DNA of 10,444 nucleotides. Origin: Monoraphidium neglectum. Taxonomy: Eukaryota; Chlorophyta; Chlorophyceae; Sphaeropleales; Selenastraceae. The stretch spans positions 1 through 10,444 of the forward strand of contig NW_014011769.1 of assembly GCF_000611645.1 (NCBI RefSeq), read 5' to 3'. Below, piece by piece: positions 8,701-10,444 of this stretch (within the stretch, counting starts at the first letter, position 1; each line of letters begins with the position of its first letter). The position numbers and the translations under genes are program-made. Under the pieces are notes generated by a model. It searched no databases. It was given only the letters and a program-made list of their open reading frames with translations, and had not been told where the DNA came from.

Positions 8701-10138
8701 GGCTGCGCTTGCTGCTGCTGCTCCTGCTGCTGCGATTGCTCCTGCGGCTGCTGCTGCTTCGCTTCCTGTTGCTGCCCCTGCTGCTCCTGCTGCTCCTGCT
8801 GCTGCTGCAGCCCCTGCACCTCCATTGGTGGTTCCCCCTCGCCCGCCGGCTGCAGCTGCACCTGCACGTGCTGCGGTGGTTCCACACCCCAATGTACCTC
8901 CTGCGCCTGCTGTTGCTGCGTCGGCCCCTGCCCAGCCGCCCGCTGCTCCTGCCCCCACGGCCCCAACTGCAGCCGCACCAGCCGCGCCTCTGGCCCCTCA
9001 CCGCCCTCCTCCACCTGGACCCGCACCCGCACATGCTCCGCCTGCACAGCTGCCGGCCACGCGCCCGTGCCTGGCCGCTCCCCCACGTCCACAGCCACCG
9101 CCCCGCACTCCGCCTCTGGCAGCTGCTCGTCGCACACGAGAGCGCCGCCGCCGCCGTCCTCGGCCGCGGCGCCGCCACCGCCGCCGGCCCCTGCCTCAAC
9201 CTCTGCGTCCTCCTCCTCCGCAGCGGAGCTGCTCTGGGACTGGCGGGAGCCACTCTGCAGGGCGGGTGAGTTTCAAATTCAACATTTCGTATTTCAAACG
9301 CATGCTGGGAGTGGCCGGGTGGCGAGCGCGCTTCGAGACGGCAAGCAGCACCGGCGGCGGCGGCAGCCGCTCACCGCGAGCGCGTGGGAGGGCGGCCGCG
9401 CATGCAAGACATGCAAAAGAAACCCCCGGCCGCACGCACGCCCACCTTGCGCGGCCGCCCCCGCCGCCGCCCTTTCCTGGGGCCGCCGCCGCCGCCGCTG
9501 CTCGCCGCCGCCGGCGGCCCGCCGGCCTCCTCGTCCGCCGCGGGCCCAAAGGGCCGCTTCCCGGCCCACATCTCCGCGAGCGTGCTCATGAGCAGCATCT
9601 GCTCCATGTCATCTGTCTTGCGGATCTCGACCTTCCTGAAGAATATGGACGAGCGGTCGAACGCGACCTGCAGGCACTCGTTCAGGGTGTAGGGCTGAGT
9701 CACCTCCTTGCCGACCTTCTCCACCTGGGGTGCGTGCATTTTGTGGGTGTGGGTGTGGTACGAGTGGGCGAGTCAGCGGGTGGATGGATGGGTGGGTGCG
9801 TGGGAAGGGTGCAGTGTGACGTGAAAGCGGGAGCCTGGCCGCGGCATCAGGGGCCGCCAGGCGTCAGCGCTGACACCTGGGAGCTGACGACGCCGGCACA
9901 GCCCAAAGCCCAGCCCCGCCGCCGGCGCCGCCCGCTCCCGCGCAACCAAGCAGCGGCCCTATAGCGCCGACATGGTGAAAGGGCCGGCGCGGCATCGCAC
10001 CTGGCACTTGACCTGGCTGGTGGTGTCTGTCCACAGCACGGGGTGGGGGCTGCTCTCAGCCGGGAACAGCACCAGGGTGGGGTAGCTGTTGAGGAAGGTG
10101 CCTGGGGGGTAGCTCATGCCCGGCTGCACCTCCACGCG
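8406..10138 (-). CDS. Unrecognised AT-hook, Gln-rich protein, C-terminal part (3 exons)
   Basis: I do not recognise this family. Three exons, 10138-10001, 9724-9446 and 9254-8406, join in phase 0 with GTGCGA and GTGGGC donors and CAG acceptors, giving 421 residues and TGA. The first two exons look like a folded domain of about 105 residues, with mixed hydrophobic strands (SYPTLVLFPAESSPHPVLW, VAFDRSSIFFRKVEIRK) followed by a likely helix (DDMEQMLLMSTLAEMWAG). A Gly/Ala linker then leads to GRRRGRPRK, a good AT-hook core that grips the minor groove of AT-rich DNA. The last exon starts Ser-rich, then acidic and Gly-rich, then holds a Gln-rich stretch of about 100 residues with a pure run of 10. 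AT-hook plus Gln-rich tail suggests a nuclear chromatin or transcription factor, but this is inference. The 5' part is off the window or unresolved. Confidence 0.75.
8670..8960. repeat. Gln-coding CAG-rich region, including a pure (CTG)10 run
   Basis: This low-complexity stretch lies inside the last exon of the AT-hook gene. On the plus strand, 8670-8699 is (CTG)10, read as ten CAG (Gln) codons. The rest is CTG broken by CTC, GCG, TTC and other triplets, giving Gln runs interrupted by Pro, Ala, Glu, Lys and Ser. The interruptions make this tract shorter and more mixed than the two noncoding repeats. Confidence 0.85.
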
Positions 10139-10444
10139 CTGCAGGGAGAGAGGGAAAGAGGGGGGGTTAGGGTGGGTGCGGGCGGCACCGCGTCGCACTG
10201 CGCAAAGAGGGGGCCCCGGCCGGGGCGGGCGCGGGTTGGGGCCGCCCCGCGGGCGCGGCGCGCGGGCCGGGCAGGTGCGGGCGCCCGGGAGACGCGAGGC
10301 GGCCGAGGGCCTCAGGTGGCAGTGCGGCGGCGGCAGCCGCCATCCGCGCGCCACCACAATCAGCGGGCGTGTGACAGGCTGGGGGGCGGAGAGGCCCGCC
10401 TGCGTGCACCCAAGATGCGCAACAGCCCCCCCCCCCCCCCCCCC
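10139..10444 (-). other. Intron or unresolved upstream part of the AT-hook gene
   Basis: A good acceptor (pyrimidine-rich, ending CTGCAG) closes this stretch at 10139, so at least the part next to 10138 is intron. Farther upstream the minus strand has a possible acceptor followed by a frame containing PVTRPLIVVARGW, which might be coding. No donor in phase or similarity backs it. The stretch is very GC-rich and ends in a poly-C run. Confidence 0.4.
10426..10444. repeat. Poly-C run of 19 at the window edge
   Basis: Nineteen consecutive C bases run to the last base of the window, so the true length is unknown. A homopolymer here is consistent with a natural G/C run or with a contig-end sequencing artefact. 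Confidence 0.8.

Noticed and set aside
8588..9964. Long plus-strand open frame (458 codons), rich in Ala, Pro, Leu and Arg
   Set aside because: It is the antisense of the Gln-rich exon and AT-hook exon and crosses their introns. Its content is low-complexity and has no domain.

Overview
This looks like nuclear DNA from a GC-rich green alga (Chlorophyta). The evidence is short spliced exons with GTG-type donors, TGTAA-type polyadenylation signals, long CAG/CTG and CA/GT microsatellites, and two genes whose products are a chloroplast ribosomal protein and a starch debranching enzyme, both with transit-peptide-like N-termini. I cannot name the class or species from the sequence alone. All three genes lie head to tail on the minus strand, so the order below runs against transcription.

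Positions 290-3074 hold the first eight coding exons of a pullulanase/limit dextrinase (starch debranching enzyme). I rebuilt the exon chain by hand from domain similarity and matching splice phases. It gives 275 residues: a transit peptide, a CBM41-like starch-binding domain and the pullulanase N2 domain. CBM48 and the GH13 catalytic barrel must lie off the left edge. A (CTG)23 repeat falls in intron 4, and long CA/GT tracts in introns 6 and 7 form an inverted repeat around exon 7.

Positions 3075-4132 hold the short upstream region of the debranching gene and the 3' UTR of the next gene, with a (CTG)24 repeat and a TGTAA signal. Positions 4133-7082 hold a complete six-exon gene for plastid ribosomal protein S1 (434 residues, three S1 domains). 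A TATA box sits 142 bases upstream of its start codon.

Positions 7230-8405 are an intergenic stretch plus the 3' UTR of a third gene. Its last three recognisable exons (8406-10138) encode the C-terminal 421 residues of a protein I do not recognise, with an AT-hook and a long Gln-rich tail. From 10139 to the poly-C run at the right edge I see no exon I can defend.

The first two genes both act in the plastid (starch breakdown and translation), but nothing shows that they are co-regulated. I found no CRISPR array, tRNA, rRNA or intact mobile element. The most unusual features are three CAG/CTG tracts, all CAG in the transcript sense but in three contexts (intron, 3' UTR, coding), and the inverted repeat around exon 7.
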